Positions 36,293 through 45,561 of a stretch of 64,000 nt of DNA are shown piece by piece; the stretch's first letter is position 1; each line of letters begins with the position of its first letter. The notes under the pieces are model-generated. The model worked only from the letters and a program-made list of their open reading frames with translations, ran no database searches and was not told the origin of the DNA. A program made the translations under genes and the position numbers. The stretch lies in assembly GCF_047324305.1 (NCBI RefSeq), contig NZ_CP178740.1, positions 558,001 through 622,000 of the forward strand. Reading direction: 5' to 3'. The stretch is from Acerihabitans sp047324305. Its GTDB lineage: Bacteria; Pseudomonadota; Gammaproteobacteria; Enterobacterales; Enterobacteriaceae.

Positions 36293-36391
36293 TCAGTCCT
36301 CTTCCCCAAGCAGCACAATCTTGCCGGCAAAATGGCGGTCTTCCAGACGCCGGTGCGCCCCGGCTATCCCTAAGACCGCCATCGACGCCCC
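36293..36391 (-). pseudogene. 3' remnant of a zinc-type/quinone oxidoreductase gene
   Basis: The minus strand reads AHRRLEDRHFAGKIVLL followed by GEED and a stop. This is the characteristic C-terminal end of medium-chain dehydrogenase/quinone oxidoreductase family proteins (the -AHR-LE--- -GKIVL pattern). Only about 20-30 codons remain. The rest of the gene, about 300 codons, is missing and its place is taken by the MFS gene. I infer a deletion remnant at an old rearrangement junction. Confidence 0.5.
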
Positions 36392-36398
36392 CTGGCCC

Positions 36399-37652
36399 TT
36401 ATTTGCCCGTGCCGGCGGCGGATTCCACCTTCGGGCGGCCGCCGCCGTTATCATAGCCGGAAATGGTTTTGCCCTGCGTTTCGCGCCCGAAGCTGACCAG
36501 AATACTGATCAGAATAGCCACGGTGCCCGCCACCATGGCCATGGCCAGGCCGTAGTTATTGCCGTGCGCTTCGGCGATACGGGACTGCAGCGTGGCGTTC
36601 ACCGAGGCAATCAGGTTGCCCAGCTGGTACACAAAGCCCGGCAGCACCGCCCGCGAATTGGCGGGCACCAGCTCCGTCAGGTAGGTAGGCACCACGCCCC
36701 AGGCGCCCTGCACCATAAACTGCATCAGAAACGCGCCCAGGCCTATCAGCACCGACCCGCTGGCGAACGCCCACAGCGGCAGCACCGGCAGGGCCAGCAG
36801 GGAGGCGATGATCATCGCTTTTTTACGCCCTATTTTTTCCGACAGGGAGCCGAAACAGATGCCGCCCAGCATGGCGGCGATATTGTAGCCGATGGCGATG
36901 ATGCTGACGGTATGGGGAGCAAAGCCGTGCTGCACTTTCAGAAAGGTGGGATAAAGATCCTGGGTGCCGTGGCTGAAAAAGTTAAAGCAGGCCATCAGCA
37001 CCACCATATAGAGGCAGAGCTTCCAATGGGCGCGGATAATGGGCAGCAGCGCCACGCTCTCCTTGCGTTCCCTGGCCGCCAGCCATACCGGCGATTCCGG
37101 CACCTTGAAGTAAATATAGGGCAGCAACAGCACCGGCAGCGCCCCGATCAGGAACATGCCGCGCCAGCCGACGCTCTCGAAAAACAGGCCGAAAATAATC
37201 GCCGCCAGCAGGTAACCGGCGGGATATCCCGCCTGGAAGATGCCCGACATCAGGCCGCGGGACCTGTCGGGGATGGTTTCCATCGCCAGTGACGAGGCCA
37301 CGCCCCAGATGCCCCCCATCGCCACGCCGTATACCACCCGGAAGGCAATAAAAAGCGCCAGCGTCGGCGACCAGGCCGACAGCAATTCAAACAGCGAGAA
37401 CATCAGCACGTTGATCATGAGAATCGGCCGGCGGCCATACTTCTCGGCCAGGCGGCCAAACAGCAACGCCCCCAACGGACGCACCGCCAGGGTCAGCATA
37501 ATCGAGATGGAAACGCTGGCGATATCGGTTTTAAACCACGCGGCCAGATCGCTTAGCACAAATACCAGGATAAAAAAGTCGAAGGCGTCCAGCATCCAGC
37601 AGGCAAAACAGGCGAATGCCACGTTGCGCTGTGTAGGGGTCCAGTTAAACAT
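36399..37652 (-). CDS. MFS transporter (sialate/lactate:H+ symporter-like)
   Basis: A 417-aa transporter with 12 predicted helices. The MFS loop 2-3 motif appears as GRLAEKYGRRPILM and again in the second half as GSLSEKIGRKKAMI. The start MFNWTPTQRNVAFACFACWMLDAFDFFILVF with the Asp-rich helix 1, and MGGIWGVASSLAMETIP, place it with the JEN/SHS-type carboxylate transporters. The substrate is probably a carboxylate or sugar acid, driven by protons. It is transcribed alone, divergent from a LysR-type gene 372 bases away that may regulate it. Confidence 0.85.
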   Translation of the reverse strand: MFNWTPTQRNVAFACFACWMLDAFDFFILVFVLSDLAAWFKTDIASVSISIMLTLAVRPLGALLFGRLAEKYGRRPILMINVLMFSLFELLSAWSPTLALFIAFRVVYGVAMGGIWGVASSLAMETIPDRSRGLMSGIFQAGYPAGYLLAAIIFGLFFESVGWRGMFLIGALPVLLLPYIYFKVPESPVWLAARERKESVALLPIIRAHWKLCLYMVVLMACFNFFSHGTQDLYPTFLKVQHGFAPHTVSIIAIGYNIAAMLGGICFGSLSEKIGRKKAMIIASLLALPVLPLWAFASGSVLIGLGAFLMQFMVQGAWGVVPTYLTELVPANSRAVLPGFVYQLGNLIASVNATLQSRIAEAHGNNYGLAMAMVAGTVAILISILVSFGRETQGKTISGYDNGGGRPKVESAAGTGK

Positions 37653-38024
37653 AAGTTAGTGTCCTATCTTTGAATCGGTCACCTTTACGGTGGCACCGGA
37701 AAAAATAAGCCAGGCCTGGGTATGCCGCCGGGGGGTTCCCCGCTACCCGGATGAGAACAGAGCGGAATAATATGTTTTTAAATTGTTAACTATTTGTTTA
37801 TAGCACGTAATACTCTTACTTTTATTGTGGATTTGTATCATTTATCAAGATTATGTAAACAGTCATTGCCTCGGGCGCCCCGCGCCATTCTCCATTGGCG
37901 CCTGCCCGCCGGCGGCCGCATTTTGTCCACCGTCCCGCCCCTTATTCAGCGTTATACTGCCGGTATGGCTTATTTCCGGCGCACGCTTGGCATGGCGCGG
38001 CCGGCCCGGTGATGGTAAAGAAAC
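37653..38024. other. Divergent intergenic region
   Basis: A 372-base gap between the MFS gene and the LysR-type gene. It is AT-rich in the middle (around 37760-37860), where promoters for both genes are expected. No hairpin, RNA gene or defined operator stands out. Confidence 0.5.
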
Positions 38025-39032
38025 ATGGTAAGGATTGACGATTTGGCGTTGTTTGTCCGCTCGGCGGCGCTCGGCAGCTTTTCGAACGCGGCGCGGGAGG
38101 CGGATCTGTTGCCGGCCCAGGTCAGTGCGGCGATCAAGCGCCTGGAGCGGGAGCTGAACATCCGTTTGTTTGCCCGTTCCACCCGCAGCCTGCGCCTGAC
38201 GGCCGAAGGGGAGCAGTATCTGCCTTATGCCCGCGCAGCGCTGCGCAGCCTGCGCGAGGGGCAGGACCTGCTGCATCAGGAGCCGGCCGGCCTGCACGGT
38301 ATGCTGCAAATCGCCGCCCCGTCCGATTTGGGACGTAACGTGCTGCTGCCCTGGATCACCCAATTTCGTCATGATCATCCCAACCTGCAGGTGCGGCTTT
38401 ATTTATCCGATCAGGTGACCGATATCTTCAAGGATCCGGTGGATGTGGCCTTCCGCTACGGCATTATGGACGACGCCAGCTACGTCGCCCTGCCGCTCGC
38501 GGCGGAAAATCGGCGGGTGGTGGTGGCGTCGCCGGCGTATCTGGCGCGCCGCGGCCGGCCTTCGACCCCGGCCGATCTGGCCGGACATGATTGCCTGACG
38601 TTTGTGCTGCACGGCCGTGTGTATGATAAGTGGCGTTTTTATCCGCACGGCCAGCCGCAGGCGGTGGGCGTAAGCGGCACCCTGACCAGCGACGACGCGG
38701 AAGTGGTGCGCCGCCTGGCCATTGCCGGCGAGGGGATCGCCTATAAGTCCTGGCTGGAGGTATGCCATGACGTGCGCGCGGGCAGGCTTGAGGTGGTGCT
38801 GAAAAGCTATGGCGGCGATCGCGTGCCGTTGCATCTTATCTGCCCGCACCGTCGGCAATTTTCGCCGGCGGTACGCCAGCTGTACGAGCGGCTGAAGCTC
38901 GGCTGCGGGGAACTGCAGCGGGAGTATGCCGCCCTGCTTGACGGCGCGGCGCGGGAAAATCCGGCCGCGGCCGATCCCAAAGGCCGGGAAGACGCAGCGG
39001 ACGTAGCCCCGTGCCGGGACAGCTCAGCCTAG
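38025..39032 (+). CDS. LysR-type transcriptional regulator
   Basis: A 335-aa regulator with an N-terminal winged helix-turn-helix (LFVRSAALGSFSNAAREADLLPAQVSAAIKRL, residues about 8-40) and a CrgA-like effector domain (LQIAAPSDLGRNVLLPWITQF, VDVAFRYGIMDDASYVALPL). The C-terminal 30 residues are a loose Ala/Asp-rich tail longer than usual. It lies divergent to the MFS gene and is its likely regulator. Its 3' end overlaps the convergent hypF gene by nine bases. Confidence 0.88.
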   Translation: MVRIDDLALFVRSAALGSFSNAAREADLLPAQVSAAIKRLERELNIRLFARSTRSLRLTAEGEQYLPYARAALRSLREGQDLLHQEPAGLHGMLQIAAPSDLGRNVLLPWITQFRHDHPNLQVRLYLSDQVTDIFKDPVDVAFRYGIMDDASYVALPLAAENRRVVVASPAYLARRGRPSTPADLAGHDCLTFVLHGRVYDKWRFYPHGQPQAVGVSGTLTSDDAEVVRRLAIAGEGIAYKSWLEVCHDVRAGRLEVVLKSYGGDRVPLHLICPHRRQFSPAVRQLYERLKLGCGELQREYAALLDGAARENPAAADPKGREDAADVAPCRDSSA

Positions 39033-41531
39033 CAGGCGCGCGGCGGCGATCAGCGCCTGTCCCAGCGCCAGTCCGCCGTCGCCGGCCGGCAGCCGGGAGG
39101 GAACCAGTACCCGCAGGCCCTGCAGTTCCCGCACCAGCAGTTCGCGAAACAGCCGGTTATGCAGCACGCCGCCGGACAGGACCACCGTGTCGATGCCATG
39201 GCGCGCCGCCGCCTGCCGGGCCAGCGCGGCGAATCCCCGCGCCAGGGCCAGGTGGAAGCCATAGGCCCGTTCGGCCGGGCCGGCGCGCCAGGCCAGCCAT
39301 TGACGCCAGAAGGTCGCCATATCCAGCCGGTTATCCAGCAAGGGTAGCGATACGGGCAAAGTCACCGCCGGCTCCCCTCCCTGCCCGGCGCCGCGCCACG
39401 CCAGCGCCTCCAGCCGGCAGGCCGCCTCCCCTTCCCAGCTGGTTTCGCCGGCACACACCCCGAGCGCCGCGGCCACCGCGTCAAATAACCGGCCGGTGGA
39501 AGACGCCGGCGGCGCGTTGATCCCGCGCGCCACCGCCCTGGCCAGCAGCTCGCCCGCGCCCGCGGGAATATGCCCGGCTTCCGGCAGGCCGCGCCAGTCG
39601 GGCACAAAGCGCAGCCACTGCGCCAGCAGGTTGCGCCAGGGCTGACGCGCCGCCAGATCGCCGCCGGGCAGGGCGACGGCGGGCAGGCCGCCCAGCCACC
39701 GGGATTCGCGGTAGTCCACGAGAAGGCATTCTCCCCCCCACAGGGCGCCGCCCTCATGCCCGCTGTCCGCCAGGCCGTCCCCGCGCCTGTCGTCATCCGG
39801 CGGTATGTCCCGCGTCGGAATGTCGTGCCGGCGCGCGCCGCCGTAGCCCAGTCCGTCCATGGCCAGGCCGATTACCGGCCCGCCGTCGAGCGGCCAGCCG
39901 TGTTCACCCAGGCAGGCCGCCAGATGGGCGTGATGATGCAGGATGGTTAGGCAGGGTAAGCCGCATTCGGTCGCCAGCGCCGCGCCCCAGCGCCGGCTGA
40001 GGTAGCCGGGATGGGCGTCCACCGCCACCGCCCGCGGCGTAAAATCCCAGATGGCGTGAAACAGCGCCAGCGCCTGCTGCCGCTGACGCTGGATGCCTTC
40101 ATCCGCCAGATCGCCCAGATGCTGGCTGAGCACCGCCTGTCCGTCGCGCAGCAGGCAGAAGGTGTTTTTTAAATCCGCCCCCATGGCCAGTATGGCCGGC
40201 GCCAGGGCAAATCCGGGAGGCAGCGCGATGGCGTCGGGCACATAGCCGCGGGAACGGCGCAGCATCTCCACCCCCCCGGCGCTGAGGCGCACCAGGGAAT
40301 CATCGGCGCGCTGGACGATATCGCGATCGTGTAATAGCCAGGCGTCGGCGATGGCGGCCAGCTCATCCAGCGCCTGGCGGTTATCCAGCGCCGGCGGCCG
40401 GCCGTTAAGATTGCCGGAGGTCATGACCAGCGGCCGTCCGGCGCGACGCAGCAACAGATGTTGCAGCGGACTGGCCGGCAGCATCACGCCGATTTCATGC
40501 AAGCCGGGCGCAATACCGGCGCACAGCGCCAGCGGCGCCTGCGCGCCTATCGCACCGGGCGCCGGGGCGCCGCCGTCACCGGACGCCCGATCGGCCGGCG
40601 CGCCGGCAGCGGAGGCGGCAAGCCCGGGGGCAACGTCCGCGCCGTAGGCGACCGCCGTCGCACAGGGCGGCAACGGCACCAGCACAATGGGCGCGGCGGC
40701 GGATTGCAGCAACGCCACCAGCGCCGGGTCGGCATGCCCGAGGCAGCGGCGCAGCCAGTCGCTGTCCGGCATCATTACCGCCAGCGGTTTGGACGGCCGC
40801 CGTTTACGCGCGCGCAGCCGCGCCACCGCCGCCGGGTTGGTGGCGTCGCAGGCCAGGTGAAAACCGCCCAAGCCTTTCACCGCCACGATTTCCCCGGCCA
40901 GCAGCCTGCGCGCCGCCTCGGTAATGGCGTCATCGGCAGCGGCCAGCCGCCCGCCGTGGCGGTCCGCCAGCCAGGCCTGCGGCCCGCAGGTGGGACAGGC
41001 GTTCGGCTGGGCATGAAAACGCCGGTCGGCGGGGTTGTGGTATTCAGCCAGGCAATCAGGGCATTGGGGAAACGCAGCCATGGCGGTATTGGGCCGATCG
41101 TAGGGCATGCGGCGGATCAGGGTAAAACGCGGCCCGCAGTGGGTGCAGTTGATAAAAGGATAGCCGAAACGGCGATTGGCGGGATCAAACAGCTCGGCCA
41201 GGCAGTCGCCGCAGGTGGCCGCGTCCGGCACTACCTGGGTTTTCATCGCGCCGCCGCGGCTTTCGATAATGGTAAACGACGACGGCGGGCGCGCCCACTG
41301 CCAGGGCAGGATATCGATTTCGTCGATGGTCGCAAGCGTAGGGCAGTCCCGGCGCAGCTGGGCGATAAACCGCCCGGCATCGTGGCCCCACAGGCGCACC
41401 TCTACGCCGTCGGCGTTATTGCCGACGTCGCCGGTCAATCCCAGGCGGTGGGCCACCTGCCAGACCGTGGGCCGAAACCCCACCCCCTGGACCTTGCCGG
41501 TGATGCGTAACAATACGCCGTTGTGCGCCAT
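39024..41531 (-). CDS. hypF: Carbamoyltransferase HypF
   Basis: An 835-aa HypF. In order: an acylphosphatase domain (GKVQGVGFRPTVWQVAHRL), two C-x2-C zinc motifs about 25 residues apart (CGDCLAEL..., CPDCLAEY...), a YrdC-like carbamoyl-adenylate domain, and a Kae1-like carbamoyltransferase domain with HHHAHLAACLGEHG. It makes the thiocarboxamide on HypE that becomes cyanide of the NiFe centre. It is longer than the usual 750 or so residues because of two low-complexity insertions (about residues 285-335 and 565-595). The ATG at 41531 has GGAG upstream. Last gene of the hyp operon. Confidence 0.95.
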   Translation of the reverse strand: MAHNGVLLRITGKVQGVGFRPTVWQVAHRLGLTGDVGNNADGVEVRLWGHDAGRFIAQLRRDCPTLATIDEIDILPWQWARPPSSFTIIESRGGAMKTQVVPDAATCGDCLAELFDPANRRFGYPFINCTHCGPRFTLIRRMPYDRPNTAMAAFPQCPDCLAEYHNPADRRFHAQPNACPTCGPQAWLADRHGGRLAAADDAITEAARRLLAGEIVAVKGLGGFHLACDATNPAAVARLRARKRRPSKPLAVMMPDSDWLRRCLGHADPALVALLQSAAAPIVLVPLPPCATAVAYGADVAPGLAASAAGAPADRASGDGGAPAPGAIGAQAPLALCAGIAPGLHEIGVMLPASPLQHLLLRRAGRPLVMTSGNLNGRPPALDNRQALDELAAIADAWLLHDRDIVQRADDSLVRLSAGGVEMLRRSRGYVPDAIALPPGFALAPAILAMGADLKNTFCLLRDGQAVLSQHLGDLADEGIQRQRQQALALFHAIWDFTPRAVAVDAHPGYLSRRWGAALATECGLPCLTILHHHAHLAACLGEHGWPLDGGPVIGLAMDGLGYGGARRHDIPTRDIPPDDDRRGDGLADSGHEGGALWGGECLLVDYRESRWLGGLPAVALPGGDLAARQPWRNLLAQWLRFVPDWRGLPEAGHIPAGAGELLARAVARGINAPPASSTGRLFDAVAAALGVCAGETSWEGEAACRLEALAWRGAGQGGEPAVTLPVSLPLLDNRLDMATFWRQWLAWRAGPAERAYGFHLALARGFAALARQAAARHGIDTVVLSGGVLHNRLFRELLVRELQGLRVLVPSRLPAGDGGLALGQALIAAARLLG

Positions 41532-41542
41532 CGTCTTCTCCG

Positions 41543-42556
41543 CTAGCAAATCCTCGGCAGGGGTTCGTCATGGGGCAGATCGAGCAAACGGCTAACGCCG
41601 TACAGCCCGCGCAGCCGGACCTGTTTATCCCCGGTCACCTCGCCGATGACCGCGGCGTCGCGTCCCAGCGGGTGCGCGCGCAGCGCCCGCAGCACCTGCT
41701 GCTCCGCCGCCGCGTCCACTATCAGCACCAGCTTGCCTTCATTGGCGAAATTCAGCGGCTCCAGCCCCAGCAGTTCGCACAGTCCGCGCACCGTGGTTTT
41801 TACCGGCAGCGCCGCCTCGTTAATGCTCATGCCGCACAGGCTGCCGCGGGCGAACTCATGCAGGATGGCGGTCACGCCGCCGCGCGTGGCGTCGCGCAGG
41901 GTACGCACGCCGCCGATATCGCGCAGGGCGGCGATAAGCGGCGCCAGCACCGCGCAGTCGCTGACCAGATCCGCCTCCATGCCGAGGTGCTCGCGCAGGT
42001 TAAGGATCGTGGCGCCGTGATCCCCCAGCGTACCGCTGACCAGGATGCGATCGCCGGCGCGGATACGGGACGCGCCCCAGTCGATGCCGGTCGGGATCAC
42101 GCCCAGCCCGGCGGTATTGATAAACAATTTATCCACCGCGCCGCGCGGCACCACTTTGGTGTCGCCGGTCACAATCTGGATGCCGGCGTCGCGGGCGGTG
42201 GCGGCCATCGACCGCACCACCCGTTCCAGGATCTCCAGCGGCAGTCCTTCCTCAAGGATAAAACCGCAGGAAAGCCAGCGCGGGGTGGCGCCGCTGACCG
42301 CCAGATCGTTGGCGGTGCCGCACACCGCCAGCTTGCCGATATCGCCGCCGGGGAAAAACAGCGGGTCGACCACATAGCTGTCGGTGGTAAAGGCCAGCCG
42401 GTCGCCCAGGGCGGTCATTTCGCTCAGCTGCAAGCGGGCCTGGTCTTCCCCGGTGCACAGCAGCGGGTTGTCGAAGGCGCTGAGGAATACTCCGCTTATC
42501 AGCGCCTGCATGGCGCCGCCGCCGTTGCCGTGCGCCAGCGTAATCTGTTTGTTCAT
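41543..42556 (-). CDS. hypE: Hydrogenase maturation factor HypE
   Basis: A 337-aa HypE. It has the AIR-synthase-like ATP-binding fold, with HGNGGGAMQALI near the start, TTDSYVVDPLFFPGGDIGKLAV and DATRGGVTAILHEFA. It ends PRIC, with the C-terminal Cys337 that HypF carbamoylates and HypE dehydrates to thiocyanate. The start overlaps hypD by four bases and hypF begins 11 bases after its stop. Confidence 0.97.
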   Translation of the reverse strand: MNKQITLAHGNGGGAMQALISGVFLSAFDNPLLCTGEDQARLQLSEMTALGDRLAFTTDSYVVDPLFFPGGDIGKLAVCGTANDLAVSGATPRWLSCGFILEEGLPLEILERVVRSMAATARDAGIQIVTGDTKVVPRGAVDKLFINTAGLGVIPTGIDWGASRIRAGDRILVSGTLGDHGATILNLREHLGMEADLVSDCAVLAPLIAALRDIGGVRTLRDATRGGVTAILHEFARGSLCGMSINEAALPVKTTVRGLCELLGLEPLNFANEGKLVLIVDAAAEQQVLRALRAHPLGRDAAVIGEVTGDKQVRLRGLYGVSRLLDLPHDEPLPRIC

Positions 42557-43668
42557 GCCTCACTCCGACGATATTGATACCAGGCGGCGCAAGCCCCCTC
42601 CGATGAAACCATCAGCGCGCCGAAGGCGTTTTCCGGCGTGCAGACGCCGCCGAACAGCGGGCAGTCCGCCGGCTTGCAGCGCCCGGTCAGCACCGCGCCG
42701 CAGCGGGCGCGCGGGTCATCCGCCACGGGTTGCTGGGCGGGATGGAACCGCAGCTCCGCGTCAAACGCCATCCAGTCCGGACGCAGGCTGACGCGGGAAT
42801 CGTCGATAACCCCCAGGCCGCGCCATTCGCTGGCGCCCGCGGTAATGAACACCTCGTCCATGGCGCGCTGCGCCAGGCCGTTACCCTGCCCCGGCACCAC
42901 GCGCCGGTATTGGTTTTCCACCGTGCAGCGCCCCGCGGCGTACTGTTCGATCAGCATCAGCAGGCCCTGCAGGATGTCCCCCGGTTCGAAGCCGGTGACC
43001 ACCACCGGCTTATGGCAAACATCGCTGATATAAGCAAAAGGCTGTTCGCCTATCACCATGCTGACATGGCCGGGGGCGATAAAACCGTCGATGCGCACAT
43101 CCGGCTGCGCCAGCAGGCTTTTCAGCGTCGGCATCAGGGTGATGTGCTGGCAGAACAGGAAAAAGTTCTCCACGCCGTCGGCGCGCGCCTGCTGCAGGGT
43201 GACGGCGCTGGCGGGCATGGTGGTTTCAAACCCGATGCCGAAAAACACCACCTGCCGGTCGGGGTTCGCCCGGGCAATGTCCAGCGCGTCAAGAGGCGAC
43301 CAGACCATACGCACGTCGGCGCCCCGCTGGCGGGCGGTCAGCAGCGACCCGTTGCGGCCGGGCACGCGCATGGCGTCGCCGAAGGTGCAAAAAATCACCC
43401 CGGGCCGCTGGGCGATTTCCAGGCAGGCGTCGATGCGCCCCGCCGGCAGCACACAAACCGGACAGCCCGGACCGTGAATAAATTCCAGCGACGGCGGCAG
43501 TAATTTATCGAGACCAAATTTAAAAATGGCATGGGTATGGCCGCCGCACACTTCCATGATCTGCAGGGGGCGCGCCGGCGTATAGCCGGTAAAAGGCATG
43601 CGCTCGGCGATGCGGGTGACCAGGCCGCGCACCAGCTCGGGCTGGCGGTATTCGTCAACGAACCGCAT
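42553..43668 (-). CDS. hypD: Hydrogenase maturation factor HypD
   Basis: A 371-aa iron-sulfur scaffold protein. It has the conserved cyanide/iron site CGGHTH (Cys41), GPGCPVC (Cys69 and Cys72), and late cysteines CGAVLTGRCKPADCPLFGGVC that hold the 4Fe-4S cluster. With HypC it assembles Fe(CN)2CO. The ATG at 43668 has GGAGGT upstream and aligns with other HypD proteins; a longer frame is not used. It overlaps hypC by 14 bases. Confidence 0.96.
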   Translation of the reverse strand: MRFVDEYRQPELVRGLVTRIAERMPFTGYTPARPLQIMEVCGGHTHAIFKFGLDKLLPPSLEFIHGPGCPVCVLPAGRIDACLEIAQRPGVIFCTFGDAMRVPGRNGSLLTARQRGADVRMVWSPLDALDIARANPDRQVVFFGIGFETTMPASAVTLQQARADGVENFFLFCQHITLMPTLKSLLAQPDVRIDGFIAPGHVSMVIGEQPFAYISDVCHKPVVVTGFEPGDILQGLLMLIEQYAAGRCTVENQYRRVVPGQGNGLAQRAMDEVFITAGASEWRGLGVIDDSRVSLRPDWMAFDAELRFHPAQQPVADDPRARCGAVLTGRCKPADCPLFGGVCTPENAFGALMVSSEGACAAWYQYRRSEA

Positions 43669-43948
43669 CGGGCTCACCTCCGCGCAGGAAATAACCGACG
43701 TCGGGCTCCACCTCGCCCATGGCCTGAAGCGCCTCCAGGGTTTCCCGCGCCTCATGCTCGTCGAGCAGGCTCATGGCAAACCCGACATGCACCAGGATCC
43801 ATTGACCCGGCAACGCGGCCATGGCGGCCTCGTCGGCGCAAACCAGCCGCACGTTAACCCGGCGTCTAACACCGCACACATCGACCCAGGCGTTGCCCGG
43901 GCTGTCGTTATCCAGCGCCATCACCTGGCCGGGAATGCCTATGCACAT
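43655..43948 (-). CDS. hypC: Hydrogenase assembly chaperone HypC
   Basis: A 97-aa HypC/HybG-family chaperone beginning MCIGIPGQV, with the essential Cys2, and containing GQWILVHVGFAMSLLDE. It carries the Fe(CN)2CO group from HypD to the large-subunit precursor. It overlaps hypB by ten bases and hypD by 14, so translation is coupled. Confidence 0.95.
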   Translation of the reverse strand: MCIGIPGQVMALDNDSPGNAWVDVCGVRRRVNVRLVCADEAAMAALPGQWILVHVGFAMSLLDEHEARETLEALQAMGEVEPDVGYFLRGGEPDAVR

Positions 43949-45099
43949 GACTGTGCCTCCGCGTCCGCCGCTGTCCGGCCGCCGGCCAGCTGATCCGTCA
44001 GCCAGCCCAGCCAGGCGTCCATGCCCGCGCCGGTGGTGGCCGACACCATCAGCACCGCAATCGCCGGATTCACCCGGCGGGCATTGGCGATACAGATATC
44101 GACGTCAAACGTCACCCAGGGCAGCAAATCGGTTTTATTGAGGATCATTAGCCCGGCGGCGGCGAACATATGGGGATATTTCAGCGGCTTGTCCTCTCCT
44201 TCGGTGACCGACAGCACCACCACTTTCAACCGCTCGCCCAGATCAAAACCGGCCGGGCACACCAGGTTGCCGACGTTTTCGATAAACAGCAGGCTGCTCT
44301 GCGGCGGCGCCAGCCGTTGGGCGGCGTCATGGATCATTTGCGCGTCGAGATGACAGCCTTTGCCGGTATTGACCTGAATGGCCGGGACGCCGGTGGCGCG
44401 GATGCGGTCGGCGTCATTGGTGGTTTGCTGATCGCCTTCGATCACCGCGCAGCTGACCCGGTCCCGCAGCCGCAGCAGCGTTTCGGTCAGCAGGGTGGTC
44501 TTACCCGATCCGGGGCTGGAAACCAGGTTCAGCGCCAGGATATTCATCGCCTGGAAATGCGCCCGGTTGCGTGCCGCCAGCCGGTTGTTTTTATCCAGCA
44601 CGTCAATCTCGATTTCCACCATGCGGCGCTGGCTAAGGCCTGTCGCATGGGTACCCGCCGGGCCCTGGCCGTAATCAAGATCCCCCTGGGGGCCTGACTG
44701 CGGAATAAACGCCGAACCGCCGGTATCCCCGGCGGGATAAGCGGCACGTCCGGCGCCGCTGCCGGCATTTCCGTCGCGATCCATAACGCGCCCGGCGGCC
44801 GGCGGCGGCATGTGCCCCGGCGCCACGCTGTAGTAATGATTATGCACGTCGCCGTGATAGTGATGATGGATTATCGTCGCAGGCGCGGCGGCGGTCAGGC
44901 TGATGCGGCGCGGCGAAGCGGCGTGGGCGGCGTCATGATGGCTGTGGCCATGGTCATGATGAGGGTGATCGTGATCGGCATGGCTATGGTCATGATGAGC
45001 GTGGTCGTGATCGGCATGGCTGTGGTGATGATGAGAGTGGCGATCATCATCACCCTCGATATGACGTTCGCCTTCGGCACAACCGCAGGTACTGCACAT
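43939..45099 (-). CDS. hypB: Nickel-binding GTPase HypB with long histidine-rich N-terminus
   Basis: A 386-aa HypB, about 95 residues longer than E. coli HypB. It starts with the nickel-binding MCSTCGC motif. A His/Asp-rich stretch at about residues 18-60 includes a 12-residue unit HADHDHxHHDHx present twice, followed by a Pro/Gly linker. The SIMIBI GTPase domain follows, with Walker A SSPGSGKTTL, ENVGNLVCPA and NKTDL. It inserts nickel into the hydrogenase precursor with HypA. The histidine tract should allow nickel storage. Confidence 0.95.
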   Translation of the reverse strand: MCSTCGCAEGERHIEGDDDRHSHHHHSHADHDHAHHDHSHADHDHPHHDHGHSHHDAAHAASPRRISLTAAAPATIIHHHYHGDVHNHYYSVAPGHMPPPAAGRVMDRDGNAGSGAGRAAYPAGDTGGSAFIPQSGPQGDLDYGQGPAGTHATGLSQRRMVEIEIDVLDKNNRLAARNRAHFQAMNILALNLVSSPGSGKTTLLTETLLRLRDRVSCAVIEGDQQTTNDADRIRATGVPAIQVNTGKGCHLDAQMIHDAAQRLAPPQSSLLFIENVGNLVCPAGFDLGERLKVVVLSVTEGEDKPLKYPHMFAAAGLMILNKTDLLPWVTFDVDICIANARRVNPAIAVLMVSATTGAGMDAWLGWLTDQLAGGRTAADAEAQSCA

Positions 45100-45138
45100 G
45101 GCAAGTCTCCTAACATCGTGAATAGGCCCAGTATAACG

Positions 45139-45483
45139 TTACGCCACTTCCAGTCGTTTGATCTGGATGTGGTCATGGGCGTCTGTTTGCAGCTGATGCC
45201 CGCCGCACAGCGGACAGACCAGCAGCGGCGCGTCGGGCAGCATGACGTGGCGCAGGCAGCGCCCGCACCAGGCCTCGGCCGGCTGCTGCTCAAGATGCAG
45301 CACGCATCCCTCGGCCGCGGTGCCCCGGCACACCATATCGAAACAAAAATGCAGGGATTCCGCCTCCACGCAGGAGAAGGCGCCGATGGACAGCCAAACG
45401 CCGGTTACGCGCCGCGCGCCGTTTAACCGCGCCTGCTGCTCCAGGATTTCCAGCGTGTTCTGCGCCAGTGTTAATTCATGCAT
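45139..45483 (-). CDS. hypA: Hydrogenase nickel incorporation protein HypA
   Basis: A 114-aa HypA/HybF protein. It begins MHELTLAQNTLEI with the nickel-binding His2, and has a zinc-binding loop with CGRC and CPLCGG pairs. It delivers nickel with HypB. First gene of the operon hypABCDEF. A sigma-54-type promoter lies about 130 bases upstream. Confidence 0.95.
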   Translation of the reverse strand: MHELTLAQNTLEILEQQARLNGARRVTGVWLSIGAFSCVEAESLHFCFDMVCRGTAAEGCVLHLEQQPAEAWCGRCLRHVMLPDAPLLVCPLCGGHQLQTDAHDHIQIKRLEVA

Positions 45484-45561
45484 TAATGGCTCCGCTTAAG
45501 GTCGGGTGAGCGCCCGGTCAAGACTTCGCGCGCGACGCTGGCCGCGGCCAGGCCGGAGCGG

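Noticed and set aside
36186..37292. Long plus-strand frame of 368 codons opposite the MFS gene
   Set aside because: It is the His/Gln/Arg-rich mirror of a clear 12-helix transporter on the minus strand and has no ribosome site.
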